Source of the DNA: Eutreptiella sp. 'Long Island Sound 2002'
Lineage: Eukaryota > Euglenozoa > Euglenophyceae > Eutreptiales > Eutreptiaceae
Length of the DNA stretch: 64,000 nt
Direction of reading: 5' to 3'
Assembly (NCBI GenBank): GCA_964036045.1
Contig: OZ038380.1
Location: 13,041,629 to 13,105,628, forward strand
The notes beneath the pieces are model-generated. The model was not told where the DNA came from, made no database searches, and saw only the letters and a program-made list of their open reading frames with translations. Below are positions 1 to 11,285 of this stretch, one piece after another. A program made the position numbers and the translations under genes. Positions within the stretch are counted from its first letter, which is position 1. Every line of letters begins with the position of its first letter.

Positions 1-3000
1 GCGCACCGGTGAACAGGAGCCAAGTGGCCCAGGACACCGCACACGCAACACAACACACCGAGCGGGCACACCGGTGAACAGGAGCCAGGAGGCCCAGGAC
101 ACCGCACACGCAAAACAACACACCGAGCGGGCACACCGGTGAACAGGAGCCAGGAGGCCCAGGACACCGCACACGCAAAACAACACACCGAGCGGGCGCA
201 GCGGTGAACAGGAGCCAAGAGGCCCAGGACACCGCACACGCAAAACAACACACCGGGCGGGCACACCGGTGAACAGGAGCCAGGAGGCCCAGGACACCGC
301 ACACACAAAACAACACACCGAGCGGGCGCACCGGTGAACAGGAGCCAGGAGGCCCAGGACACGGCACACGCAAAACAACACACCGAGTGGGCGCACCGGT
401 GAACAGGAGCCAAGTGGCCCAGGACACCGCACACGCAACACAACACACCGGGTGGGCAAACCGGTGAACAGGAGTCAGGAGGCCCAGGACACCGCACACG
501 CAAAACAACACACCGAGCGGGCACACCGGTGAACAGGAGCCAGGAGGCCCAGGACACCGCACACGCAAAACAACACACCGAGCGGGCGCACCGGTGAACA
601 GGAGCCAGGAGGCCCAGGACACCGCACACGCAAAACAACACACCGAGCGGGCAAACGGGTGAACAGGAGCCAGGAGGCCCAGGACACCGCACACGCAAAA
701 CAACACACGGAGCGGGCACACCGGTGAACAGGAGCCAGTAGGCCCAGGATGCCGCACACGCAACACAGCACAACGAGCGGACACACCGGTGAACAGGAGC
801 CAGGAGGCCCAGGACACCGCACACGCAACACAACACACCGAGCGGGTGCACAAGTGAACAGGAGCCAGGAGGCCCAGGACACCGCACACGCAAAACAACA
901 CACCGAGCTGATACACCGGTGCACAGGAGCCAGAAGGCCCAGGACACCGCACACGCAAAACAACACACCGAGCGGGCGCACCGGTGAACAGGAGCCAGGA
1001 GGCCCAGGACACCGCACACGCAAAACAACACACCGAGCGGGCGCAGCGGTGAACAGGAGCCAAGAGGCCCAGGACACCGCACACGCAAAACAACACACCG
1101 GGCGGGCACACCGGTGAACAGGAGCCAGGAGGCCCAGGACACCGCACACGCAAAACAACACACCGAGCGGGCGCACCGGTGAACAGGAGCCAGGAGGCCC
1201 AGGACACGGCACGCGCAAAACAACACACCGAGTGGGCGCACCGGTGAACAGGAGCCAAGTGGCCCAGGACACCGCACACGCAACACAACACACCGGGTGG
1301 GCAAACCGGTGAACAGGAGTCAGGAGGCCCAGGACACCGCACACGCAAAACAACACACCGAGCGGGCACACCGGTGAACAGGAGCAGGGAGGCCCAGGAC
1401 ACCGCACACGCAAAACAACACACCGAGCGGGCGCACCGGTGAACAGGAGCCAGGAGGCCCAGGACACCGCACACGCAAAACAACACACCGAGCGGGCAAA
1501 CGGGTGAACAGGAGCCAGGAGGCCCAGGACACCGCACACGCAAAACAACACACGGAGCGGGCACACCGGTGAACAGGAGCCAGTAGGCCCAGGATGCCGC
1601 ACACGCAACACAGCACACCGAGCGGACACACCGGTGAACAGGAGCCAGGAGGCCGAGGACACCGCACACGCAACACAACACACCGAGCGGGTGCACGAGT
1701 GAACAGGAGCCAGGAGGCCCAGGACACCGCACACGCAAAACAACACACCGAGCTGACACACCGGTGCACAGGAGCCAGGAGGCCCAGGACACCGCACACG
1801 CAAAACAACACACCGAGCGGGCGCACCGGTGAACAGGAGCCAGGAGGCCCAGGACACCGCACACACAACACAACACACCGCGCGGGCACACCGGTGAACA
1901 GGAGCCAAGTGGCCCAGGACACCGCACACGCAACACAACACACCGAGTGGGCACACCGATGAACAGGAGCCAGGAGGCCGAGGACACCGCACACGCAAAA
2001 CAACACACCGAGCGGGCACACCGGTGAACAGGAGCCAGGAGGCCCAGGACACCGCACACGCAAAACAACACACCGAGCGGGCGCACCGGTGAACAGGAGC
2101 CAGGAGGCCCAGGACACCGCACACGCAGAACAACACACCGGGCGGGCAAACGGGTGAACAGGAGCCAGGAGGCCCAGGACACCGCACACGCAAAACAACA
2201 CACCGAGCGGGCGCACCGGTGAACAGGAGCCAGGAGGCCCAGGACACCGCACACGCAAAACAACACACCGAGCGGGCGCACCGGTGAACAGGAGCCAGTA
2301 GGCCCAGGACGCCGCACACGCAACACAACACACCGAGCCGACACAGCGGTGAACAGGAGCCAGAAGGCCCAGGACACCGCACACGCAACACAACACACCG
2401 AGCGGGTGCACGAGTGAACAGGAGCCAGGAGGCGCAGGACACCGCACACGCAAAACAACACCCCGTGCGGGCGCACCGTTGAACAGGAGCCAGGAGGCCC
2501 AGGACACCGCACACGCAAAACAACACACCGAGCGGGCACACCGGTGAACAGGAGCCAGGAGGCCGAGGACACAGCACACGCAACACAACACACCGAGCGG
2601 GCGCACCGGTGAACAGGAGCGAAGTGGCCCAGGACACCGCACACGCAACAGAACACACCGAGCGGGCACACCGGTGAACAGGAGCCAGGAGGCCCAGGAC
2701 ACCGCACACGCAAAACAACACACCGAGCGGGCACACCGGTGGACAGGAGCCAGGAGGCCGAGGACACCGCACACGCAAAACAACACACCGAGCGGGCGCA
2801 CCGGTGAACAGGAGCAAAGTGGCCCAGGACACAGCACACGCAACATAACACACCGGGCGGGCACACCGGTGAACAGGAGCCCGGAGGCCCAGGACACCGC
2901 ACACGCAAAACAACACACCGAGCGGGCACGCCGGTGAACAGGAGCCAGGAGGCCCAGGACACCGCAGACACAAAACAACACACCGGGCGGGCACACCGGT

Positions 3001-3490
3001 GAACAGGAGCCAAGAGGCCCAGGACACCGCACACGCAAAACAACACACCGAGCGCGCACACCGGTGAACAGGAGCCAGGAGGCCCAGGACACCGCACACG
3101 CAAAACAACACGCCGCGCAGGCACACCGGTGAACAGGAGCCAGGAGGCCCAGGACACCGCACACGCAAAACAACACACCGAGCGGGCGCACCGGTGAACA
3201 GGAGCCATGAGGCCCAGGACACCGCACACGCAAAACAACACACCGAGCGGGCACACCGGTGAACAGGAGCCAGGAGGCCCAGGACACCTCACACGCAACA
3301 CAACACACCGCGCCGGCACACCGGTGAATGGGAGCCAAGTGGCCCAGGACACCGCACACGCAACGCAACACATCGAGCGGGCACACTGGTGAACAGGTGC
3401 CAAGTGGCCCAGGACACCGCACACGCAACACAACACACCGAGCGGGCACACCGGTGAACAGGAGCCAAGTGGCCCAGGACACTGCACACA
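1..3490. repeat. 65-bp satellite array with 13-monomer higher-order repeat
   Basis: About 54 head-to-tail copies of a 65-bp monomer, starting at the window edge, so the array continues to the left. Each monomer contains the blocks caccggtgaacaggagcca and ggcccaggacaccgcaca. Variant monomers recur at a distance of 845 bp (13 x 65): the 'aggatgccgcacacg' variant is at 749 and 1594, and the 'aggagtcagg' variant near 471 and 1316. A related variant near 2299 sits 715 bp (11 x 65) further on, so the higher-order unit decays to the right. Because 65 is not a multiple of 3 and stops are rare, long ORFs of 922 and 778 codons run through the minus strand with a 65-residue protein period. I treat these as by-products of the array, not genes. 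Confidence 0.95.
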
Positions 3491-4060
3491 CGTAGGGCGG
3501 CCGAGGGACAGGGAAAAACCAACACCCCATGGGTCGGACACACTGAGGCGACCCAGCCGACCCACCGGGCCAGTGGCAGGAGCGGTACTCCACGGCCACT
3601 GGTCCGAGCCCGGCCAGGCTGCATCGGGGACCATGGCAAACGTCACCCGGAGCCATGGAAGCAACCGGTGACAGGCGAGCCGGTACACAGTCCAGAAGGG
3701 GGTCGCCTGCAAAGCGGAGCGGCCCCGCAACTCAAGCCACAAGGGTGAGGCGGTCGTACCGTAGACAAGCGGGAGCAATACCCCTTGTGGTGAGAGATAC
3801 TCCACACGGCTGGGCAGCCCCCAGAGCTGCCGCCCAAAGGAGGGGGCATGTGGCCCTACTCATGGACACATGTGGGGACACCCTCCCACCTGGGACACAT
3901 GGACCGGGTGGCCGCGACAATGCCTTCCCAAGCACATGCGGGAGCGGCTCAAGAGGCACATGACATAGGGCAGTGGGAGGGACAGGACATCCCCTTGGTA
4001 AGACCTTCTTCCTGCATTGTCAAAGGAGGCATCCCGAGCTCCCGAAGATACCTACCTACC
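3491..4060. other. spacer between satellite and retroelement, nothing recognised
   Basis: Unique-looking, moderately GC-rich sequence. Short overlapping ORFs occur in several frames without recognisable motifs. I see no gene, RNA or repeat that I can support. Confidence 0.5.
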
Positions 4061-4076
4061 TACCTTCTTAGTGTGC

Positions 4077-4690
4077 CCCATAATACACTGTTCTTGAACC
4101 CAGTTGCAAGCAAGCAAGCTTAAGGACTTCGCCCGTTCCCTTATGGATCGTAGGGCGAAGACCTGGGTAACCTGGCAAGGGTTCATACCGCGTGCACAGC
4201 GCGTGGCGTACTGTCTAATCCCTTTAATGCATCGTGTGCACGCATGCAGGGAAGGGAGGCGTGATCTATACCTGTGTAACCACACTGACTCAACCAGAAG
4301 GTGAGCTCCTCCTGGGCTTACCTACCTTACTCACCATGCATTGTGTGAATGGCGAAGTGAAGCGAGCGCAAAACAAACCTAAGCGTTTAAACAACCCTAT
4401 TGCGAGTTATAAACAACCCTAAGCGTTTAATTGCATTGTCTGGCTTGCACGATTCTTCCTGTTGTGCCTGTTTTGTCATGAGCAAAAAGGAGAACAGGGA
4501 ATGGCGAATGAGAGACGACGGCCCGACGCAAAACAAGCATAGGCGTCTAAGACAACCCTACTTTAACGCACAATCGACGCAAACACGAGCATACACTTCT
4601 CCTTTGGACCCGTGAAGAGAAGGGAAGGTGGGTGCATGCACAAGGAAGCGTAGCAACGTGTGTATGTCGGAATCCGGCACACGACGCTAT
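4077..4690 (+). repeat. left LTR-like repeat of element 1 (partial)
   Basis: Shares ordered blocks with 13917-14530 and with 49431-49690: the 'ataatacactgt' block, 'gcaagcaagcaagctt', 'cctgggtaacct', 'tttaatgc', and 'gagctcctcctgggctta'. It lies just upstream of the gag-like region in the same orientation as the right copy. The roughly 600 bp that precede this homology in the right LTR are not recognisable here. It is either a truncated 5' LTR or a diverged related repeat. No TG terminus can be placed. Confidence 0.6.
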
Positions 4691-4738
4691 GCATAAGTGT
4701 GTATGTTCTAATCAGTGCAACAAAAAGGGTGGTTGTGC

Positions 4739-4801
4739 TGTAAGAGCAGTTGTCACGGTTGCCCCGCATTGCACCGCAGGGCAGGACCGTTAGCCCCCCG
4801 T
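4739..4801 (+). repeat. 60-bp direct repeat, copy 1
   Basis: The block beginning 'gagcagttgtcac' and running through 'gttgccccgcattgca' recurs with few differences at 12718-12777. Here it lies between the left LTR-like repeat and the gag-like reading frame. The other copy lies between pol and the right LTR. Its role is unknown. Confidence 0.7.
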
Positions 4802-4826
4802 GCGCACACAGATAGAGGAGCTACAT

Positions 4827-6146
4827 ATGCTCCCTGAGTTTCCTTCCGCTGCGCGAGTCTCTGAATACGTGTGCGACCTAGAGTATCTGTTTTCACGGAT
4901 GAACGTGGGCTCCTACGGAGCCACTGAGCCCCACCTGTGGCTCATCAGTAAGATCCCTACACGCACGTGGGATGACTGCCGTGCTACCTCTGAGAGGAAG
5001 AGCCGGACCCACTCGTACGACGACGTGGTGGACCTGCTGATCGAGCTAGCTCTTGAGAGGGATAATGACTCCCACATGGAGAAATTCTTCAAGAAGCACT
5101 TGGGTCGAGGTGGTACCCCTACCCCCAAACGTGGCGAAGGGAAAGGGCCTAAAAATCCCACTAACGCCAACCAAGGAGGTGGTAAAGGGAGGGGTAACCT
5201 ACGTGCCATAAATGAGGTTAAATCTGATGCAGGTACACCCATTCTGTTCTACTGTAAACCTGTCAATGACAAGGGGGGACCTTGTCATGCCCCTGACTGC
5301 GACCACCGCAGTAATTGTATGCTGCAGATGAAACGACAGCAGCACACCAAAGATGGGAAAACTGTGACCCATCAGGACCACTTTAGGTGTACCATCACCT
5401 GTGGTTACTGTGGCAAACGTCGTCACTACGAGGACAAATGTCACATAAAAAACGAGAGAGTGACAAACACAAGCGACAGGAGGCTGAATGCCAGAAGAAC
5501 CAAACATCCACCAGAAACCCCCAGAATGGGGATAAAGGTGGTAAAGGAGGTGGCAAAGGGGGTGGCAAAGGTGGACCCCCTAACCCCAAGAGGCGCTCAT
5601 CAGCGCCCGCTGCTGCTCTTGGGATTGCTGCGCGGGGTGGCTGAGGGGCAAAGCAAGCACGTCAGCACGCGACAGCACAGAGAAAAGCTTGTCAATGAGA
5701 CATGTCCATGGGCGCCTTTCGCTGCTACTCCCCCTCCTGCCGAAGGTGACCCCAAGAAGCGCCCACAGGCGGATAACGCCTCCCCTGAGGGGAACAACTC
5801 CAAGAAGAGGCGACTGGCTTGGATGGCCAAGTCCCTCATGGCTGCAGGGCTGGATGTTAAATTCCCTGCTGAGGAATAGGGGGGCGGCTCCGAAGAGGAG
5901 GACTTGGTTTTCTGGATCCTCCTGAAAATCGGGGATCAAGTTTTTCTAGCGGTGCTTGACACCGGTGCAACACTTTCTATAGTGGCCTGGCGCCTGCTAA
6001 AGAGTTTCAAGAAAACTAAGACAGTGGCCATAAGAGTAGGGGATGGGCGTACCATCCATTCCTTGGGAGGGAATGAATGTGACTACATGCCTCGGCGACG
6101 AAACTGTGACCCAACACTGCAGAGTATTGGACACCGACGCCTTTGA
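4827..6146 (+). pseudogene. element 1 gag-like and protease region, first copy
   Basis: The frame opens with a short alpha-helical, gag-like stretch. A Cys/His-rich region follows that includes a perfect CCHC zinc knuckle (C-x2-C-x4-H-x4-C, CGYCGKRRHYEDKC), then basic and Gly/Lys-rich sequence, as in a nucleocapsid. A TAG at 5877-5879 interrupts it; the second copy reads Leu at the same place. The same frame then continues into a retropepsin with AVLDTGATLS as the catalytic loop. The ATG at 4827 is the first in frame, but the true gag N-terminus may be missing, since the open frame has no LTR-proximal leader I can define. A 112-bp retroposon insertion lies in the basic region. One A fewer in the A-run after the zinc knuckle than in copy 2 shifts the C-terminal tail. 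Confidence 0.75.
5615..5726 (-). mobile_element. truncated F1 retroposon inside element 1 copy 1
   Basis: About 105 bp starting 'cttgggattgctgcgcgg' (5618) and ending 'ggcgccttt' (5719) are absent from the paralogous site near 7830 in copy 2. The insertion is flanked by the 7-bp repeat cgctgct (5608-5614 and 5720-5726). The same sequence forms the 3' tail of the F1 family (41483, 44442, 45333 and 45491). In all of them the 'cttggg' end is constant and the other end varies, as expected for a 5'-truncated minus-strand copy. Three extra bases (gct) lie between the left repeat and the constant end. Confidence 0.8.
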
Positions 6147-7368
6147 CATCGTCTTTGGTACCGACTTCCTACGAAGAAACCCCTAGGTAAAAATGCAGTC
6201 TCTCCAGCGCCCCTATTCTCTGCACTGCGACTTTGGCAGTGGGCTCTTCTCCGCACCTTTGGAGCTGTCAGGACGAAAAGAGTCTGGGCTGCGCTACGCA
6301 TCCAAGACTAACTATCGTACTGAAACCTCCCACTTGGCCCGTCACATTCTTGAAAATGGACTGGCGGCCCTTCAGGTAAACCTGAATGAGATCCAGGTGG
6401 AATTGTTCGCGAGCCACCAACAGCACATCATGCAGTTGTACTGCTCGAAACATTTGAACAACGCTTTCCGTTTCTTCTGGAAAGCAATGGGCCTAGCGTA
6501 TGCTAACCCTCCCTTCTCCCTGCTCGCGAAGGTTCTAACCAAAATCGCTTATGAGGGAGGAAGGGTTGTCATGTGCACCCCTGACTGTGGCTGCTTTGGT
6601 GAACACGCTTACTCGTGCCGTATGCTAGATCGAATGACCGTGGGAAGAGTGCAACTCCCCGACGGTCCCATCTACGTGCCTCAGGACTCAGACACAGCTA
6701 TGCAGGCCCCTGAGTTGGCCAGCTTCTTATCCATTGTCGATGGATCTCTCAATCCTGTACCCCTGTGTGACCTAGATCAGGTGCTACTGAAAGAGGTCAT
6801 GGCCGAAAATTGTGGCCTGACTCTTTCTGATCTCAAAAAACGATCTCCTGAGCACCTATCTGCCACACTTACAAGGTGTGAATCTCCCGATGGCTATCTG
6901 GAACCTGCAGCTGTAAAGGAGGATGCTGACGACCAACTGTCTAAGATCGCCAGCACTATCCCTCCTGTTGATCCCAGCTGTGTTGAACTAAAACACAGTG
7001 CCTTCCTAGCCGAGCTGTTGCTGGAGGAGGTAGATCTAGGGTTAACCTCAGAACCCACTTCCCCTGTTGGGAAAACCGGTGCTACACTTGCAGCCCATGC
7101 ATTCAGGGGAACCCGTGGCCCGGATTCCTGATGCTCTAGCGCGGCCTGCTTCTCATAACATGCCCCTGAGATACCCCTAGTGTATTCTTTGCACTATGGG
7201 CAGCAATGTTCCCCTGAGTGGGACGATGGTTCTGTACCTCCCGAAACTGCTGATCGGCAGAAAAGGAAAGAACATGGAAAGAGCAACCTCCATGCTGAGG
7301 AGGATTTCCTGCAGAAAATTGAGAGTCTGGACCTTGACCCCCGATTGAAGAAACTGCTGCTAACCTAA
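6147..7368 (+). pseudogene. element 1 protease end plus methyltransferase-like domain, first copy
   Basis: After a frameshift shared with copy 2, the frame gives the protease C-terminal motif FDIVFGTDFL. A stop at 6184-6186 follows, then a long open stretch (6193-7131). Within it VELFAS, YCSK, AYANPPFSLL (NPPF at 6505-6516), a hydrophobic GGRVVMCTPD strand and VQLPDGPIYV follow the order seen in phage-type DNA N6-adenine methyltransferases (Dam, PF05869 type). The acidic linker after it has no motif I recognise. The frame is lost near the duplication junction, so this copy can no longer be joined to reverse transcriptase. Confidence 0.65.
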
Positions 7369-7421
7369 ACCACAATAACGCCAACCAAGGAGGTGGTAAA
7401 GGGAAGGGTAACCTACGTCCC

Positions 7422-8170
7422 ATGAATGAGGTTAAACCTGATGCAGGTACACCCCCTCTGTTCTACTATAAACCTGTCAATGACAAGGGGGGACCTTGTC
7501 ATGCCCCTGACTGCGACCACCGCAGTAGTTGTATGCTGCAGATGAAACGACAGCAGCACACCAAAGATGGGAAAACTGTGACCCATCAGAACCACTTTAG
7601 GTGTACCATCACCTGTGGTTACTGTGGCAAACGTCGTCACTACAAGGACAAATGTCACATAAAAAAACGAGAGAGTGACAAACACAAGCAACAGGAGGCT
7701 GAATGCCAGAAGAACCAAACATCCACCAGAAACCCCCAGAATGGGGATAAAGGTGGTAAACGAGGTGGCAAAAGGGGGTGGCAAAGGTGGACCCCCTAAC
7801 CCCCAGAGGCGCTCATCAGCGCCCGCTGCTACTCCCAGTCCTGCCGAAGGTGACCCCAAGAAGCGCCCACAGGGGGATAACGCCTCCCCTGAGGGGAATA
7901 ACTCCAAGAAGAGGCGACTGGCTTGGATGGCCAAGTCCCTCATGGCTGTAGGGCTGGATGTTAAATTCCCTGCTGAGGAATTGGGGGGCGGCTCCGAAGA
8001 GGAGGACTTGGTTTTCTGGATCCTCCTGAAAATCGGGGATCAAGTTTTTCGAGCGGTGCTTGACACCGGTGCAACACTTTCTATAGTGGCCTGGCGCCTG
8101 CTAAAGACTTTCAAGAAAACTAAGACAGTGGCCATAAGATCAGGGGATGGGCGTACCATCCATTCCTTGG
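7422..8170 (+). pseudogene. element 1 nucleocapsid and protease start, second copy
   Basis: Second copy of the CCHC knuckle (CGYCGKRRHYKDKC) and Gly/Lys-rich tail. One extra A in the Gly/Lys codons shifts the knuckle frame relative to the protease frame, which reads through KKRRLAWMAKSL and FWILLKIGDQVF to the catalytic AVLDTGATLS. The Leu codon near 7980 confirms that the TAG in the first copy is a mutation. Without the indel, nucleocapsid and protease would be in one frame, so the ancestor probably had a continuous Gag-Pol frame here. Confidence 0.75.
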
Positions 8171-9283
8171 GAGGGAATGGATGTGACTATATGCCTGGGC
8201 GACGAAACTATGACCCAACACTGCAGAATGTTGGACACCGACGCCTTTGACATCGTCATTGGTACCGACTTCCTACGAAGAAACCCCCAGGTAAGAATGC
8301 TGTCTCTCCAGCGCCCCTATTCTCTGCACTGCGACTTTGGCAGTGGGCTCTTCTCCGTACCTTTGGAGCTGTCAGGACGAAAAGAGTCTGGGCTGCGCTA
8401 CGCATCCAAGACTAACTATCGTACTGAAACCTACCAATTGGCCCGTCACGTTCTTGAAAATGGACTGGCGGCCCTTCAGGTAAACCTGAATGAGATCCAG
8501 GTGGAATTGTTCGCGAGCCAACAACAGCACATCATGCAGTTGTACTGCTCGAAACATTTGAACAACGCTTTCCGTTTCTTCTGGAAAGCAATGGGCCTAG
8601 CGTATGCTAACCCTCCCTTCTCCCTGCTCGCGAAGGTTCTAACCAAAATCGCTTATGAGGGAGGAAGGGTTGTCATGTGCACCCCTGACTGGGAGTGCTT
8701 TGGTGAACACGCTTACTCGTGCCGTATGCTAGATCGAATGACCGTGGGAAGAGTGCAACTCCCCGACGGTCCCATCTACGTGCCTCAGGACTCATACACA
8801 GCTATGCAGGCCCCTGAGTGGGCCAGCTTCTTATCCATTGTCGATGGATCTCTCAATCCTGTACCCCTGTGTGACCTAGATCAGGTGCTACTGAAAGAGG
8901 TCATGGCCGAAAATTGTGGCCTGACTCTTTCTGATCTCAAAAACCGATCTCGTGAGCACCTATCTGCCACACTTACAGGGTGTGAATCTCCCGATGGCTA
9001 TCTGGAACCTACAGCTGTAAAGGAGGATGCTGACGACCAACTGTCTAAGATCGCCAGCACTATCCCTCCTGTTGATCCCAGCTGTGTTGAACTAAAACAC
9101 AGTGCCTTCCTAGCCGAGCTGTTGCTGGAGGAGGTAGATCTAGGGTTAACCTCAGAAGCCACTTCCCCTCTTGGGAAACCGGTGCTACACTTGCAGCCTA
9201 TGCATTCAGGGGAACCCGTGGCCCGGATTCCTGATGCTCTAGCGCGGCCTGCTTCTCATAACATGCCCCTGAGATACCCCTAG
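8147..9283 (+). pseudogene. element 1 protease end plus methyltransferase-like domain, second copy
   Basis: This 378-codon open frame begins inside the protease (CRMLDTDAFDIVIGTDFL gives the retropepsin C-terminal motif). It continues into the same methyltransferase-like domain as copy 1: VELFAS at residue 119, NPPF at residues 155-158 (8609-8620), GGRVVMCTPDW, and RVQLPDGPIYVPQ. NPPF is the expected form of amino-methyltransferase motif IV (D/N-P-P-Y/F). I see no clear glycine-rich AdoMet motif. The frame then drifts and stops just before the reverse transcriptase linker. Position between protease and reverse transcriptase is unusual for Ty3/gypsy. Identity as a methyltransferase is by motif order only; a degenerate DIRS-type domain is the main alternative. 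Confidence 0.65.
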
Positions 9284-10521
9284 TGTATTCTTTGCACTAT
9301 GAGCAGCAATGGTCCCCTGAGTGGGACGATGGCTCTGTACCTCCCGAAACTGCTGATCGGCAGAAAAAGAAAGAACATGGAAAGAGCAACCTCCATGCTG
9401 AGGAGGATTTCCTGCAGAAAAATGAGAGTCTTAACCTTGACCCCCGATTGAAGAAACTACTGCTAACCTATGAGGAGGTGTTCGGCGCCTTGCCGCCCCC
9501 ACTCTCTTGTTAAAAACTGGTCCAGATGAACTTGAAACTGAAACCTGAATTTGAAAAGACGCGAGTGAGGCTTCGTCCCTACCCCGCTCCACAGGAACAG
9601 GTTGAAGAAATCGAGCGCCAGATCCGGGAATGTATTGATGCTGGCCTCGTGGAGGAGTATAAGAAAGGGGACTACCCCCATCACTGCAGTCCCTGTTTCC
9701 TGGTTGCTAAATCAGGATCGACTGCCCTACGACTGGTTGTTGACTATGGTGAGGTCAACAAGAAAACCCAGAACCACTCAGGGAGTATTCCTAACATGGA
9801 AAATACCCTGGAGCGTATTGCCAAATGCAGGTACAAGATCAAAATGGACAAACGCAGTGGTTTGTGGCACGTTGACCTAACCGCTGCAGCTCAGGAGCTG
9901 CTGGCTTTTATAACCCCTAAGGGACGTGTGTTTAAGTGGAAGGTCATGCCTTTCGGGGTGGCTAATGCCCCAGCACTCTTCCAGCAGCTAATGAACAAGA
10001 TTTTGTACATACTGAGGCGCAGACCTCTAGTATAGGAGTTGATTTCTCGGGGTTCAAAAATGGAGGCCCACATCGATGACGTGAGTTTGGGTACTAATAC
10101 CCAAGAGGACCATGTCCTTCTCCTCCGTGAATTTTTCATTGTTTGTCAAGAAAACCATCTCCGGATCCAACTCGAAAAATGTGAGTTTATGAAAGAGGAG
10201 ATGGAGTATTTGGGTTTCGACGTGGGGTATGGCCCGTGGAAACCAGCCGCGTCTAAGATGCAGCCCCTGCAAGACATGCAGATTCGCGATGACCCTAAGA
10301 AGGTTCTACACGACGTGAGGAGTTTTGTGGCCGCCCGTGACTTCTATAGGCGTCACATCCACAATTTTACCTACTCCTCTGCCCCCCTCACTGACCTAAT
10401 CAAGAAAACTACTCCCTGGAGGTGGACCTCCAGAGGGGAGGAGTGTTTCCAGGAATTGAAGAAGAAAATGGCCTCCTCCAACTGCCCGGGGGTACCCCGC
10501 CCTAAGGGCGAGATAGTCTGA
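9283..10521 (+). pseudogene. element 1 reverse transcriptase
   Basis: One frame with two internal stops (TAA at 9511-9513, TAG at 10033-10035) encodes a Ty3/gypsy reverse transcriptase. Motifs in order: YPAPQEQVEEIERQIREC before the fingers, ALRLVVDYGEVN (motif 2), LWHVDLTAAA (motif A, with the catalytic Asp), VMPFGVANAPALFQQLMN (motif B), and HIDD where YxDD is expected (10069-10080). The His in place of Tyr/Phe, together with the stops, indicates an inactive relic. The C-terminal part (LGFDVGYGP, then RRHIHNFTYSSAPLTDLIKK) is the usual thumb and connection. Confidence 0.85.
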
Positions 10522-11285
10522 TCACTGATGCCAGTGATGTAGGGGGGGGTGGAACGATCTACCAATGGCAGGAGCTTAACCCGGCTGAACTAACCCACTG
10601 CCATTATCGTACCAGCGGACTGAACCGTGGTGGCTCCTTGAAACATGACTACCCTACCAGTGAGTGGCGGCTGGTGCCACTGGGACACTGGAATTGGAAA
10701 TGGAACCAAGCGCGTTCCAATTAGAGCACCTATGACCAGGAACTCCTGGCCGGTATGTTGGTGCTTTCGTCACGATCCCGACCTTTGGGATCTAACCGTA
10801 TTGTCTGCCTCTGTGACCAGGAACCTGTGAAGTCTTTTCAGAAGGGCCCACAACCCGAGAAAGCAAAATTAAAGCGGTGGTGGACTTACTTAAGCCAGTT
10901 CAGGCGGACAGTTCATCATATCCCTGGTATGAAAAATGAACTGTCTGACTATATATCCCGCAATAACTTCGATGCGCTTATAGGTGAGAGCTCTGAAGCA
11001 CTCGCCAAAGAGGCTTTCCAGCGTATGGATGTCAAGCTTGACCTGTCCATGCGCACCGCTGCAATCCTGGAGGGTTGGAGCCTAACCGACTATCCGTCAG
11101 AGTATAAGGAAATTCTCCAGACCCTCAGCACTGGTCTCGAACCCCGTGTCATTGACGGGCACCAGTGGTATAAAAACAACCAATACCTCTTCTACGAGGA
11201 CCGTATTGTTTTACCTGAGGCCCGACTTGATGGGTGCCTACAGTGGTCCCATCTCAGCTCAGGACACACTGGCGCTAATCGCTGA
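10518..11285 (+). pseudogene. element 1 RNase H and integrase zinc-binding region
   Basis: After a frameshift the frame reads LITDASDVGGGGTIY (first RNase H Asp), STYDQELLAG (Glu), CLCDQEPVKSF and VHHIPGMKNELSDYISR, which is the standard order for a Ty3/gypsy RNase H. A stop lies between the first two blocks. The frame then continues to WSHLSSGHTGANR, corresponding to the H-x-H half of the integrase zinc finger, and ends at TGA 11283-11285. The remaining Cys pair follows in the next segment. Confidence 0.75.

Larger units (their letters stand above)
5162..9474 (+). repeat. internal tandem duplication of element 1 (about 2.2 kb x 2)
   Basis: Copy 1 runs from 5162 to about 7368 and copy 2 from 7376 to about 9474, both starting at 'taacgccaaccaaggaggtg'. 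Each contains the zinc knuckle, protease, methyltransferase-like domain and the linker to reverse transcriptase. Only copy 2 is joined to the reverse transcriptase; copy 1 stops at 'gctgctaaccta' and re-enters gag sequence. The copies differ by scattered substitutions and small indels, and copy 1 has a 112-bp insertion. Such a duplication probably arose by template switching in reverse transcription or by unequal exchange. Confidence 0.9.

Noticed and set aside
749-2937. Plus-strand His/Gln/Arg-rich ORFs in the satellite
   Set aside because: Same cause; they recur exactly 845 bp apart as parts of the higher-order repeat.
1-3490. CRISPR-like array
   Set aside because: Repeats are contiguous 65-bp monomers with no unique spacers, and the context is eukaryotic.
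475-3656. Minus-strand ORFs of 922 and 778 codons encoding Cys-rich hydrophobic repeats
   Set aside because: They run through the satellite in more than one frame with a 65-residue period that simply mirrors the 65-bp monomer; no start context, domains or unique sequence.
7660-7680. Programmed -1 frameshift at the A-run after the zinc knuckle
   Set aside because: A -1 shift does not lead into the protease frame; the A-run differs between the duplicated copies, so ordinary indels explain it.
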